From Fidelibacterota bacterium (GTDB lineage Bacteria > Fidelibacterota > Marinisomatia > Marinisomatales > SCKK01), in contig JADFPG010000001.1 of assembly GCA_022562455.1 (NCBI GenBank), forward strand, positions 43,281 through 107,280: a stretch of 64,000 nt of DNA, in the 5' to 3' direction. The translations under genes and the position numbers were made by a program. Of this stretch, positions 16,449 through 26,363 are shown piece after piece; the first letter of the stretch is position 1, and each line of letters starts with the position of its first letter. The notes under the pieces are model-generated. The model ran no database searches. It saw nothing but the letters and a program-made list of their open reading frames with translations, and had not been told where the DNA came from.

Positions 16449-19412
16449 CTAAAACCCAAATAATATTGTGAAATAAGTTCTTATTTCTTCACCAAACGAA
16501 GTTTCTGCTGTCGAGAATTTATTCAATCCTTTATGAACTTCCACAGCAATTCCTGTTGGATAATTATAAAAAGAAAATCCACCAAAACGAAATTGCAGAC
16601 CCACAGACTTTTTCCCGTCAAACTTACCGCCATCGCCATTCCATGCGTCCCCATACTGTCCAATCAACCCTACCACCACATTTTGAAGAATAAATGGCCC
16701 AAATGGGATGTGTTTCTCCATCATTACAGGAATACGAAGCGTAAAGTTTCCTTGAACCAATCTGTTCCCTTCTATACTGTAATATGGATATCCTTTTATT
16801 CCAGGCAATCCACCTCCAAAGAAATTGAAAAATGAATCAACTTCAGTTTCAGACATCCATCCGGATCTTATACCGAATGAGGCTGTCCATCTCTGCGTTC
16901 GAGGGATTGTGTAATGATAATCGGCATTCGCAGAAAGTCGCCAAAATTCAAAGGGTGTAAAAACCTCTTGCAGAGTGGAATAATCTTCGTTGATTTTGAA
17001 ACCTTCAAAAAACTTGTTTTTCTCATACTTCCCATCAAAGAACAGATGAAATCCATGTCCTGGATTAATGTCTGCATCTACCGTTCTTTTTACGATGTGA
17101 GTGTTCCAACTGATTCCCAGATGTTTTCCAATATAATAATCAAGACCTACTTTACCGAACTGCCCTTCAACCCGCTCTTTGAAATTCTCATGAAATTTCT
17201 GATATGAGCCATACAACTTTAGCTCATGAGACCCACGAATTGGGATTCTCAAACCGGCATCCCACTGGAAAAGGCGAAACTGAATATCATAATCCAGATC
17301 ATAAACTTCTATATACTTAGTACTTTCCGATATGTTTCTCGTAATATAAAATATTTCAGAGAATAGGGTTGGGTAAAATTTTCTGAACTCGAATAGCAAG
17401 AAAAGATCCACGTCAAAGATACTGTTTGTAGATGCTCCTCCAAATATGTTGAGTTTGTTCAGGATTTCACTGGAGTAAAAGTAAAATCCTGGTTTTACTG
17501 TTCCATAGTCCATCATGATCTTCGGAAAGATAAACATCGGTGAAAACAGATCATGATAATTCTTAGCCTCTGACCCATCCTGACTATCAGTCTGCTCAGG
17601 GAGATGAGCAAACTTCTTAAAATAGTTTGGACTATACCCTACAACTTCTTCGCTTATCAACGTAAATGTATCTATTAAGGCAATTTTATATCCGCCATCC
17701 TCATAAAGGGAGTATAGTATTTGTCCTTCACTATTGACATCCGGCATAAATGCTCCCCCAATAACATTAGTGATGTATCCCTGTTCACCTGTGGATTCAT
17801 TTACAAAATAAAGGTTGAAGATACCGGTTTTGTCATTTGAGAAAACGGTTATACCATCGGATGTTGTTATGTCGCGTTCATCCCATTCCATAGTAGCCAT
17901 ATAGTTACCCAATGTAGTATCCGTTAAGCTGAGAAATGCCGTGTTACGAAAGTGATTTTCTACATAATCGAAAAGGAGCCAATTATTTTTCTGGTCGTAA
18001 GCCAAACTGAAAATCTGTTTCCCATTATTAAAATCCGTAATCTGTTCCGACTCTTTTGAGATAAGGTTTATTAAAACCACATTATGCGTGCCATCATTTA
18101 CAGCCAGATACGCTAATAAACTATCACCAGGAAGAAGAACGGGTGAAAAAGCACGGCTTCCATGAGTAAGCCTTATCTCTTTATCATTTTCGAAATTATA
18201 TTCATACAAATCAAACCACTTCGATCCACGTTTGTCCGGCTTTGATTTTTTACAGTAGTAGATAATTTCACCTGTAGATTTCCAAGTCGCTGCAGAGATA
18301 ACACCTTCAGTGATCATCTCTGATATATCCGAATCGAGGTCGTAAATATATAAATCTGTCTGGCTAAAATAATCGTTTTTATTGTTGGATAGATAAGCAA
18401 ATCTTCTGCCATCAGGCGCCCATACCGGGTGTATGTTTGTCGTTCCATTATTCAATAAAACTGTTCCCTTGAATTCTTCTTTGATACTTGCCAATAGTTT
18501 TTCATAACGTGCTTCCAGAGCATTTTTAAATTCATGATAAACTTGATTCCCTGACAGTCCGATAGCCATTTTAATAGCGCGATCAACAGAATAACGAAAA
18601 GGATTGGAAAGATTCGTCAAGATTTTTTTAAGGGACGATTCTCCATATTTAAAAACAATGTACCTCACTAAAGCAAAACCGGCATTGTACGTCGATTCAT
18701 TTCCAATGCCACTTTTTCCGAACGTATTCATTTCATTGAGAGTGTGGAGATGACCGTGAATGACATGATCTCTCAATATCATATCCCTGTGTGTATCCCA
18801 AAAATCGTGAGTAGCTCCTTCATACATATATTGTGCTACACCTTCTGCCAACCAGGGTGGTACCGTTGCACCGGGAATTGGATACGAAATCAATGTGTGA
18901 GGGTAGCCGTAGAGAACATCTTCCCTCGTCTCCTTCTCATATCCTATCCATTGGATATAGGCTCCTGGGATGTTATTCCCGAATTTGAATGATTTTTGAA
19001 GCGATATAATGTGAACGAATTCATGAGTAATCACACCCTGAAGCCAGCGATGACTTCCTCTAAGTTCAAAATCCAATGGAGAAGCCCAGATTTCAATCTT
19101 ATTGTCATAATAATATGTGATACCATTCGAATAATCATCGGTATCCAGAAAAATGAGGTGCGTTTTTGTGGGTGGTTCATAATCATATACTTTGGTGACA
19201 TGGGGATAAATTGATTCAGCCACAAATGCTCCTTCCCTCGCTGTTCGCTCCGTCTCTTGCGTAAAATGAATCATAAAATGAGGCGTTTCAAATGTCTGCC
19301 AGTCTAATTCAGGATGGTTGTAACTAACTTGAGGATAAACAGTAGTAGATATTAGCCCTATCATCCATAAAAAATGGAATTCACTCTTTATGGTTTTAAA
19401 AAATTGAAGCAT
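16449..19412 (-). CDS. Secreted gluzincin peptidase with beta-propeller and C-terminal barrel
   Basis: 987 residues. Signal peptide to about residue 28. A zinc peptidase domain (about 40-310) has HEFVH at 130-134 and the third ligand Glu190 in PWLAEGVAQY, as in peptidase MA-like gluzincins. A TolB-like propeller (about 330-600) carries repeats such as HPVWAPDGRRFAYLS and FSPVLLPGDSLLAYL. The C-terminal region (about 640-987) of alternating strands, ending in an aromatic-terminated strand (YFTILFGF), looks like an outer-membrane barrel of the surface-antigen (Omp85-like) type. The ATG at 19412 gives a proper signal peptide; upstream TTG codons do not. Substrate unknown. Confidence 0.88.
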   Translation of the reverse strand: MLQFFKTIKSEFHFLWMIGLISTTVYPQVSYNHPELDWQTFETPHFMIHFTQETERTAREGAFVAESIYPHVTKVYDYEPPTKTHLIFLDTDDYSNGITYYYDNKIEIWASPLDFELRGSHRWLQGVITHEFVHIISLQKSFKFGNNIPGAYIQWIGYEKETREDVLYGYPHTLISYPIPGATVPPWLAEGVAQYMYEGATHDFWDTHRDMILRDHVIHGHLHTLNEMNTFGKSGIGNESTYNAGFALVRYIVFKYGESSLKKILTNLSNPFRYSVDRAIKMAIGLSGNQVYHEFKNALEARYEKLLASIKEEFKGTVLLNNGTTNIHPVWAPDGRRFAYLSNNKNDYFSQTDLYIYDLDSDISEMITEGVISAATWKSTGEIIYYCKKSKPDKRGSKWFDLYEYNFENDKEIRLTHGSRAFSPVLLPGDSLLAYLAVNDGTHNVVLINLISKESEQITDFNNGKQIFSLAYDQKNNWLLFDYVENHFRNTAFLSLTDTTLGNYMATMEWDERDITTSDGITVFSNDKTGIFNLYFVNESTGEQGYITNVIGGAFMPDVNSEGQILYSLYEDGGYKIALIDTFTLISEEVVGYSPNYFKKFAHLPEQTDSQDGSEAKNYHDLFSPMFIFPKIMMDYGTVKPGFYFYSSEILNKLNIFGGASTNSIFDVDLFLLFEFRKFYPTLFSEIFYITRNISESTKYIEVYDLDYDIQFRLFQWDAGLRIPIRGSHELKLYGSYQKFHENFKERVEGQFGKVGLDYYIGKHLGISWNTHIVKRTVDADINPGHGFHLFFDGKYEKNKFFEGFKINEDYSTLQEVFTPFEFWRLSANADYHYTIPRTQRWTASFGIRSGWMSETEVDSFFNFFGGGLPGIKGYPYYSIEGNRLVQGNFTLRIPVMMEKHIPFGPFILQNVVVGLIGQYGDAWNGDGGKFDGKKSVGLQFRFGGFSFYNYPTGIAVEVHKGLNKFSTAETSFGEEIRTYFTILFGF

Positions 19413-19446
19413 TTGTGAAGTATTCTGTGAAAAATTCGGACCCAAC

Positions 19447-22353
19447 TCAGTGTACAACTGCAATTTTCAGAATCTTATTTTCAGATTTACTCCCTTTTAT
19501 TGCCATAATGTTAGCAAAATAGACTCCGCTTTCCACATTTGTCACATCCCAAACCACTTCGTTCACCTCCCCTTGAATGGGAGCATCCATCCTAAACCGC
19601 TTGACAAAATAACCAGCCAGATCATAGATATTGATTTCCACTTTTTCTGCCGATTCCACAAATACTCTTAGGGTAGTTTCGCCATTTTCTGCAGGGTTGG
19701 GATAATTGTAAGTGCGTTTTGTATCGATTAATTTAGATTCATCAGAAGTTTTAAACTCCAAAGTTGTTTTAAAAATTCTACGATTTGAAGGATCATGATG
19801 AATATATGGCCATTCATTGCTGTTTGTTTCCGTTGCCTCATCGAAGAGCCAGATGGATGATTCAGTTGCGATGCAGTTCCGCCCTTTATACTGACTCAGC
19901 ATTCGAAGTTCACTCTCCTTCGGATTAGACAGACGATACTGTTCTCTCCCCTGCCAGTCAAGGACAACTACATCACCATTCTCAATTTGAACTACTACTT
20001 CAGGATGTTCATCTCCATATAAGTCTCTTGTAAGTACTAACGAGGTTGTATTTAGTTCAACAGGGAAACCAGACTCAAAGGTGAAGTTTGTGTTAATTGC
20101 ATAAACAAAACCGTCTTTATCTGTCGATAAAATCTCAGGACTCCCATCTAAGTCGATATCTGCCAAACTTATTGTAGAGAAAACTATATGTTCAAGTCCC
20201 AATGATTGGATTGCATCAGAAAATATGAAAATTCCGCCCCCCACTTGGGCACCAACGCTACCGCTATCTATTTCTGAAGATACAGCGTCGGTGAAAGACC
20301 AAAATGCCTCGGTTGCCGCATAAAGAGAATCAACAATTATAAGAGGCTCATGCCATTGAACTAAATCTTCTGTCACGTACGCCCATGAATCCAAGTAATC
20401 CAGCACTACCATTTGAGAATCAGGAGCACCATATATACGATTTGGTGGAGAAGCCTTAATAGATTTAGTCCAGAGAACCCCAAAAATTCCATTATCAGAT
20501 TTTTGAAACATCAGAACAACAAGAGAGTCACCAACGCTTTCAACCAGAGCAAGTATAGGATATCTGTGATAGTTCGTAACGCAGAGTTGAAAGGAGTTAG
20601 ATTGGAGTTTATAAAACGGTACCGGATCAAAAGAATCACTGAAAGACCACCATAACGAATCCTGACCCCCGATAATATCCGGCACGCCATCTCCCGTGAA
20701 ATCGTAGAAAAAATGAATGTTCAGTGATGTATCCGGAAACCCGTCAGCTAATAAGGAATTTTCAACTGAAAATGTCATTATCTTTCCCGCATCGGAAATA
20801 TTATTAATTTCGATGAAACTGTCGGCACCGTTATTACTTCGGGTGTTTGGATAAGTATCCGGGCCAAAGGAGAGTAATTGCTCCTTTTTAAAACCAGGAT
20901 TTGCATAGAAATATTCGGAATTACTTGCAAACCACATATCCGACCACAAACCGATGGATGGATCAAAAAACGGGGAAATCGAAATATAACCGATGTCCTG
21001 AGCACCGTCGGCTTCCTCCAGGTCAATACCTCTGTGCTCCCGGTCAGAATTGACCTCATAACTCCCTTGCCCTTCCGAAATCTTATCTTCATCCACGTGC
21101 CAGATAAGGAGACCAGAATTAGGTAGGCCAATATCATAATTGGGAACTGATGTGATTACTCCCGTCACGGAGTCTATTTCTACAGCAACCGAATCAAACA
21201 ATATTTGAACATATGGAGGCATCACGCCACTATCATCCCGATTTTTCCATCGCAGAGAATCAATATCCGCTTCCCCGGAAATCCAATTGTTTCTATTTTC
21301 AACCAAAAAATATTCTGATCCATTGATATCTACTTTAACAATCTGATTCTCCAGTGAATCCCTTTTTATGAGGGAAATATCTGTAGTAGGTTTCATGGTA
21401 GTGGATGATTCCCAACCTGCATACATTCGTGTCCAGGCATCAGGAGGTGCGGGAATCAAACCCCGACCATTATTTGAGCCTTGATCCATCAAAGCGAAGA
21501 CACCCACGCCACTCTGTCCATTCTCAACATTCCACAGGGGTGGAAGACCAATGGCAAACCCCATCATGAGGGCAAAAGTTCCTGTTAATCCAAATTGGAA
21601 GTCACATGGCTGAGCAGCACCTGCAAATATATCATCACCTATGTCGTACAAAAGGTGATTCTGGGTTTCAGGTAGTATTATCCCCGAGGATACTGAACTC
21701 CCATCATCAAAAACAATTTTATCTATACCGAGTTGTTTAGATAAAAAGTCGGAATCGATATAAGTAGATGGGATATCTTCCGGTGTAGGGTCCAGAAAGG
21801 GAAGGGCAAAATCTTGACCAATACCTGCGTGAAAAATGACCACCACATCGTAGCTGTCAAAATAAATGCTATCTGTATCAAACGCTTGCTCCAATGACGA
21901 CCCGAAAAATTCGGCAAGTCTCTGATCTTGTAATACTTCATCACCAAAGGGATAATAGTATTTCATCACATTATCTACCTGATAACTTGAATCATTTGCT
22001 TCTGGAAAAATGGACCAGTTGAGCCATAAGTTCTCTTTCGACACAGATCGAAAGTAACTATCCACTGCTTTTAGTTGATCTTCAAAATATTTTTTATCGT
22101 GAGGAGGAGGATCAATGACGTAAGCGCCACATCTGACAATGTCCAAAGAAGTCAGGAAACTCCCGTTACCTGTCGTGGTTATATCTTCATCAGGGACAAA
22201 CGAGACCCGGATCCCAAGCACCGATATTTCACCTATAGTGGGAGCAAATTGACCCGAAGCAAAGGTGACAACAAAAAAATATGGAATTATCCTTCCCACA
22301 GATTGTAATAAAAAAGCCCTGTAATCCATGACCACAGGACTTGAATTGTGCAT
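19447..22353 (-). CDS. M6-like secreted protein lacking HExxH, with T9SS sorting domain
   Basis: 968 residues. Signal sequence to about residue 34. The N-terminal half resembles the M6 (immune inhibitor A) peptidase region. Where M6 enzymes have GTxAHEFGHxLGLP, this protein has GTFALMMGFAIGLP (258-271), so all of HExxH is lost and it is probably not a zinc peptidase. VENRNNWISG and LLIWHVDED match the later M6 core. A repeat-containing part with FTGDGVPDIIGG and DIDLDGSPEILSTD (FG-GAP-like) follows. The last 80 residues (YPNPAENGETTLRV...NIYDLAG...GVYFANIMA) are a type A T9SS sorting domain. Thirteen bases downstream of porV. Confidence 0.85.
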   Translation of the reverse strand: MHNSSPVVMDYRAFLLQSVGRIIPYFFVVTFASGQFAPTIGEISVLGIRVSFVPDEDITTTGNGSFLTSLDIVRCGAYVIDPPPHDKKYFEDQLKAVDSYFRSVSKENLWLNWSIFPEANDSSYQVDNVMKYYYPFGDEVLQDQRLAEFFGSSLEQAFDTDSIYFDSYDVVVIFHAGIGQDFALPFLDPTPEDIPSTYIDSDFLSKQLGIDKIVFDDGSSVSSGIILPETQNHLLYDIGDDIFAGAAQPCDFQFGLTGTFALMMGFAIGLPPLWNVENGQSGVGVFALMDQGSNNGRGLIPAPPDAWTRMYAGWESSTTMKPTTDISLIKRDSLENQIVKVDINGSEYFLVENRNNWISGEADIDSLRWKNRDDSGVMPPYVQILFDSVAVEIDSVTGVITSVPNYDIGLPNSGLLIWHVDEDKISEGQGSYEVNSDREHRGIDLEEADGAQDIGYISISPFFDPSIGLWSDMWFASNSEYFYANPGFKKEQLLSFGPDTYPNTRSNNGADSFIEINNISDAGKIMTFSVENSLLADGFPDTSLNIHFFYDFTGDGVPDIIGGQDSLWWSFSDSFDPVPFYKLQSNSFQLCVTNYHRYPILALVESVGDSLVVLMFQKSDNGIFGVLWTKSIKASPPNRIYGAPDSQMVVLDYLDSWAYVTEDLVQWHEPLIIVDSLYAATEAFWSFTDAVSSEIDSGSVGAQVGGGIFIFSDAIQSLGLEHIVFSTISLADIDLDGSPEILSTDKDGFVYAINTNFTFESGFPVELNTTSLVLTRDLYGDEHPEVVVQIENGDVVVLDWQGREQYRLSNPKESELRMLSQYKGRNCIATESSIWLFDEATETNSNEWPYIHHDPSNRRIFKTTLEFKTSDESKLIDTKRTYNYPNPAENGETTLRVFVESAEKVEINIYDLAGYFVKRFRMDAPIQGEVNEVVWDVTNVESGVYFANIMAIKGSKSENKILKIAVVH

Positions 22354-22366
22354 TCGGTTTATCCTT

Positions 22367-23698
22367 TTAGAATTCCATGTTTAAAGAAAACCGCATGGTG
22401 TTTGTTAATGGATGACCTGGCTCACCTAACGTAAATCCGGCATCGAAGCCATACCCTGCAAATCGAAGTCCGATACCAAAAGTAGGATTATTAATTTTTC
22501 CGGTTTTATCATAATAATAGCCTGCTCTCAAAGCGAAATATTTTGAATACCAATATTCCATTCCGAAATTGAAAATCATTTCGTCCAATTCATTCTTTAT
22601 ACTTCTTTTTTTCCCTGTACCCACCTCAAGTTTGCCGTCGTCGTTATACTTACCATACCCAGGTTCACCCCATTCCACATTGGTAGCTACAATATCTCCA
22701 TCAGGATTGATTTTGTATCCCCCAATTTTTTTATCGTAGGATCCGCCTTTTCCCGGTTTGTCTATATCACCACCTAAATACCAGTCATCAACCCATGAAG
22801 TAAATATTCCTATGTAAATTGGGTCAGTATGAGCGGTTTCCTGCTGACCCTTTTTATTATAAATAGCATTTGTGATTGAACTATGTCCATCTTTATCAAA
22901 TCCTCCAATCCTTCCATCATTATTCCAATCCATGTCCGGATAAGAAGCTACCAACATTTTATCTATGTCTAACACAAGATGAAATTTATTAAATTCCGAG
23001 TCGATTAATTTGTAATTGATACCAAAAGTAAAATTGGTCGGCATGGGGTCTGCCTGTGCTTCGTCAATAAATGAAACTTTTGGTCCTATGTTTGTAATTG
23101 TAAGTCCTATATCTAATCTTGGCGTCCAAAGTTCTTTATGAAGGTAACCAACATCAAATGCAAAATCGGTTGATTTACCTTTCCCCTTTTCAGCACCAGC
23201 TCCCAATTCCGCAAGCTTTTGATGCATGATCTTAACATTCAATCCAATGGCTGCATTGTCAGAGATATTGGCTCCATAGGACCCGGTCATAGCAAACATA
23301 AAACTAGTGAAAGTACCGAGTGGGTTTCCCTGTTCGTCTGTCCGTTGTTGTTCACCTAAATTCAAATAAATGATATGCCCACCTAATGTTCCTAAAGATG
23401 GAACATGCTGACGAAATGCAATAAACTCATAGTACATGTCCGAGACAAGATTAGGAAGCCAATTGACATGCATGAGAGCAATCTCCCTACCAGGTAAAAA
23501 AGCCAATCCGGCGGGGTTCCAGTAACTTGCATAAGCATCGTTGGCAACGGCTACCTGAGCTTCACCCATTCCGCCAGCCCTCGCTCCTGGTGAAATTAAC
23601 AGAAAAATTGCTGCTGCCTCACTCACCGCCCAAAGATTCCCCAAAGGAATCAATAGACAGATCCCGAGATGAAAAAGCGTCTTTTTTAATAATTGCAT
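22367..23698 (-). CDS. porV: PorV/PorQ-family outer-membrane protein (T9SS-associated)
   Basis: 443 residues. Signal peptide (about 1-24), then ISPGARAGGMGEAQVAVANDAYASYWNPAGLA, the family signature of PorV/PorQ barrels, followed by beta strands to a terminal aromatic strand (MRFSLNMEF). In Bacteroidota PorV shuttles T9SS cargo to the attachment complex. Here a gene for a protein with a sorting domain follows after 13 bases, which supports that role. Odd feature: a Ca-binding-like DWNNDGRIGGFDKDG at about 257-271 inside a long loop. ATG at 23698 has AGGAAC upstream; the longer reading lacks a signal peptide at its start. Confidence 0.85.
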   Translation of the reverse strand: MQLLKKTLFHLGICLLIPLGNLWAVSEAAAIFLLISPGARAGGMGEAQVAVANDAYASYWNPAGLAFLPGREIALMHVNWLPNLVSDMYYEFIAFRQHVPSLGTLGGHIIYLNLGEQQRTDEQGNPLGTFTSFMFAMTGSYGANISDNAAIGLNVKIMHQKLAELGAGAEKGKGKSTDFAFDVGYLHKELWTPRLDIGLTITNIGPKVSFIDEAQADPMPTNFTFGINYKLIDSEFNKFHLVLDIDKMLVASYPDMDWNNDGRIGGFDKDGHSSITNAIYNKKGQQETAHTDPIYIGIFTSWVDDWYLGGDIDKPGKGGSYDKKIGGYKINPDGDIVATNVEWGEPGYGKYNDDGKLEVGTGKKRSIKNELDEMIFNFGMEYWYSKYFALRAGYYYDKTGKINNPTFGIGLRFAGYGFDAGFTLGEPGHPLTNTMRFSLNMEF

Positions 23699-23889
23699 AT
23701 AATAGTTCCTGGTTTTAATAGAGGTATTATACCTATGGATAATCCATGTGTTCCCGTTTAAGCACAAAATACTTTCTGCGAATATATCCCACAACGGTTT
23801 TTTTAACAAGGAAACAAAGACGCTTCCGTAATACCTCAGTCATTAGTAAGATTTCCAAAGGATTCTGCGGAAATGAAAAAATCTCCTTA

Positions 23890-23995
23890 TATCCCGGAAG
23901 CTTCGGGACAAGTTTCCCCGTACAGTCGCTCCGCTCATTACGGGGCAGGCACGCATCACTCTTCACGTTTCACATTTCACGTGTCCTGCCCATAA
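23890..23995. repeat. Mosaic GC-rich palindromic repeat, copy 4
   Basis: Upstream of porV and downstream of the TRAP permease. It contains CCCGGAAGCTTCGGG, CCCCGTA...TACGGGG around GTCGCTCCGCTCA, and GGGCAGGCACG paired with CGTGTCCTGCCC across about 45 bases. The remainder of 23699-24038 holds nothing recognisable apart from a probable promoter region. Confidence 0.75.
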
Positions 23996-24038
23996 CTAAG
24001 ACAGCACTGTAAACAGGTAGTGATTGCTTCATATTACT

Positions 24039-25952
24039 TTATTTTGATAACAGAGACAATAGTCCAAGAGATAAGATTGGAAGATAGGTAATGGCAAGGA
24101 CTCCTATCAGCCGAATGACAAAGAACGGAAGGGTTGATTTATAGACTTCCGGCATCGATTTATCAAATCTATAAGCAGACAGAAATAGATTCATTCCGAC
24201 TGGTGGTGTAATAAAACCTAATTCCATGTTAGCAATAAAAATGATTGCCAAGTGCACAGGATCCACACCAAAATGAATACCAATAGGTACAATTAAAGGA
24301 ACTACAACAATAATTGCTGAAAATATATCCATTAGGCTCCCGACAATGAGGAGAAAAACATTAAGGGTAAGCAGAAAGGTAAACGTGCTGTGGATATTGG
24401 TTTTAGCCCAACTTAACGCCAACATAGGAACCTGAGCATCCACAAGATAACTGGTCAATCCCATTGCTACCCCAAGGATGATCAGCACACCTCCGACCAA
24501 AGTAGCACAATTGAGGACAATGCCTGGAATGGAACGAAGTTTTAAATCCTTATATACAAACGTCTCAATAATCAATACATAAATAACCACAAATGCTGCT
24601 ACTTCAACTAATGTGGTAAACCCACCAAAAATTCCTGTTAAAATGAGTATGGGTAAGAACACTTCCCACTTTGCTTCCCAAAAGACTTTCATAGCTTTTT
24701 TTAATTCAAATTTTGTTTTCCGAACTTGGGAGACGTATCCTTGTCTAACTCCCCAAAACGCTATAAAAAATATCAGAAGGAAACCTGGTACGATGCCTGC
24801 GAGAAAAATATGATTAATAGGTACACCTGCCGTTACGCCATAGATGATTGCCGGTAGGCTTGGTGGGAAAAGCAGACCCAGAGAGCCTGAAACCGTAATC
24901 AACCCAATGGAAAATTTCAGGGGATATTTCTCAGCAAGTAACATGGGCAAAAGGAGTCCTCCAAGAGCAAGAATGGTAACGCCTGACCCCCCTGTAAGCG
25001 CAGTAAAGAATCCACACAAAAGAGTTACCATGACAGGAGTTCCACCTGGAATCCATCCAAACCATGCTCGAAAGACTTTGATCAAACGACGGGAAGCCCC
25101 CCCCTCTGCCAGAATGTAGCCAGCCAACGTAAATAGGGGAATTGTAGGAAGCGTTGGGGAAACAACAATACGGTAAGTCTCGGTTGGAATGGCAGCGATG
25201 GGAACTTCACTGTGTAAAAACAATAGGACGGCAACTCCTCCCAATCCTATGAAAATAGGTGCTCCAAATACAAGCGCTAATATAATACCAATGATACCCA
25301 CCAATAGAAAGAAGGACGAGGATCCAATAGCGCCTAAACTATCAACCAACCCACTAATGAGCTGTTCCAAAAAAGGGAAATTTATTAAAGAATCCGGGAC
25401 AACATTTATCAGGATAAAGCTGACGCCAATAATCAATTCAATAATCATAATCACGATCATGGAAGTGCGCAATAACTTGTCCATTAGACTGTGAGAAAAT
25501 ATCTGGTAGGCGATAAGTCCAAATCCCACAGGCATAATAGCCTGCATAACCCAAATCGGTACTCCAGGCAGTACATTCCTTGGGTATTCGGCTTCAATAA
25601 TCACCAAATGTAGACTGGCGAAGGCAAGTGCTATAACCACACTAATCGAAATCAGACTCGATAACCATCTGAATACTTTAATTTTTTCTTTTTTCCCTGG
25701 AGTTTGTGGACCCGTAAGAGACAATAACTTATTCTGGCGTGCAGCCAAAACAGCGCCCAAAAAACTTATCCAGAGGGTCATGTGCTGTACGATTACGGAG
25801 GAAGCAGGAACTCCGGGTGATCCGAAAAGACGGGCGACTGCCTCCACAACCGGAAGAAACGCCATAATAAAAAAGGCAGAAATAGAAAGAAAATTCTCTC
25901 CCCTATTTAACCGGTTTCCAAGGGAACGGGTAAAAACAGTCAGATAATTCAT
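24039..25952 (-). CDS. dctQM: TRAP transporter fused small and large permease (DctQ-DctM, TatQM-like)
   Basis: 637 residues. The first four membrane helices (about 1-170) form a DctQ-like small permease with RQNKLLSL and a WISFLGAVLAAR segment. Residues about 210-637 are the large DctM permease with about 12 helices. Diagnostic DctM motifs are PTLPTIPLFTLAGYILAEGG, GFFTALTGGSGVTILALGGLLLP, and ELGFITPPVGMNLFLSAY. TRAP transporters import organic acids using a Na+ gradient. The fusion matches the TatQ-M component of TRAP systems that also contain TatT. It is separated from dctP by 411 bases containing a repeat element, unusual for such an operon. Confidence 0.93.
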   Translation of the reverse strand: MNYLTVFTRSLGNRLNRGENFLSISAFFIMAFLPVVEAVARLFGSPGVPASSVIVQHMTLWISFLGAVLAARQNKLLSLTGPQTPGKKEKIKVFRWLSSLISISVVIALAFASLHLVIIEAEYPRNVLPGVPIWVMQAIMPVGFGLIAYQIFSHSLMDKLLRTSMIVIMIIELIIGVSFILINVVPDSLINFPFLEQLISGLVDSLGAIGSSSFFLLVGIIGIILALVFGAPIFIGLGGVAVLLFLHSEVPIAAIPTETYRIVVSPTLPTIPLFTLAGYILAEGGASRRLIKVFRAWFGWIPGGTPVMVTLLCGFFTALTGGSGVTILALGGLLLPMLLAEKYPLKFSIGLITVSGSLGLLFPPSLPAIIYGVTAGVPINHIFLAGIVPGFLLIFFIAFWGVRQGYVSQVRKTKFELKKAMKVFWEAKWEVFLPILILTGIFGGFTTLVEVAAFVVIYVLIIETFVYKDLKLRSIPGIVLNCATLVGGVLIILGVAMGLTSYLVDAQVPMLALSWAKTNIHSTFTFLLTLNVFLLIVGSLMDIFSAIIVVVPLIVPIGIHFGVDPVHLAIIFIANMELGFITPPVGMNLFLSAYRFDKSMPEVYKSTLPFFVIRLIGVLAITYLPILSLGLLSLLSK

Positions 25953-26363
25953 AGAAATGTAGTCATTTATTTATCGTTGAGTGTTTCCCTAAGCTTCGGG
26001 ACAAGCTCCTTACCTGCCCCCAACCCTCATTCTTCGCCTGCCAGCCACCCTCGGAGTAGGGCAGGCTGGCAGGACAGGCACTTTAAAACCTGCTCCAACG
26101 GAGTCCCTTTGACCCAGAGGGTCTCCCTTGGAGGGAAACACTTTAACACTTTTACCTAAATTGAGCGATTCTATTCACGCTATTGACGATTATATGTTTA
26201 CTTATTGGGTTATCGATATTGTTATGAAATTTCAGGGTAATAACGAGGACAAACAAGCTGTTTATCCTACAAGAATCCCTCAACTTAGGTTTTACTTTAA
26301 ACCCCCTAAAAACCACTCAAACACTGGAAGAAATAATTGTCCTGGTTTTAACAAAATTATACA
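25953..26363. repeat. 411-base gap with palindromic repeat copy 5 (25981-26143)
   Basis: The gap separates dctP from its permease. The repeat contains CTAAGCTTCGGGAC, GCCTGCCAGCC paired with GGCTGGCAGG, and GGAGTCCC...GACCCAGAGGGTCTCCCTTGGAGG, a variant of the core seen in copies 2 and 7. The remaining 220 bases (26144-26363) show no gene and no clear signal. Confidence 0.75.

Noticed and set aside
20778..21137. Minus-strand frame of 119 codons
   Set aside because: Alternative frame inside the 968-residue secreted protein.
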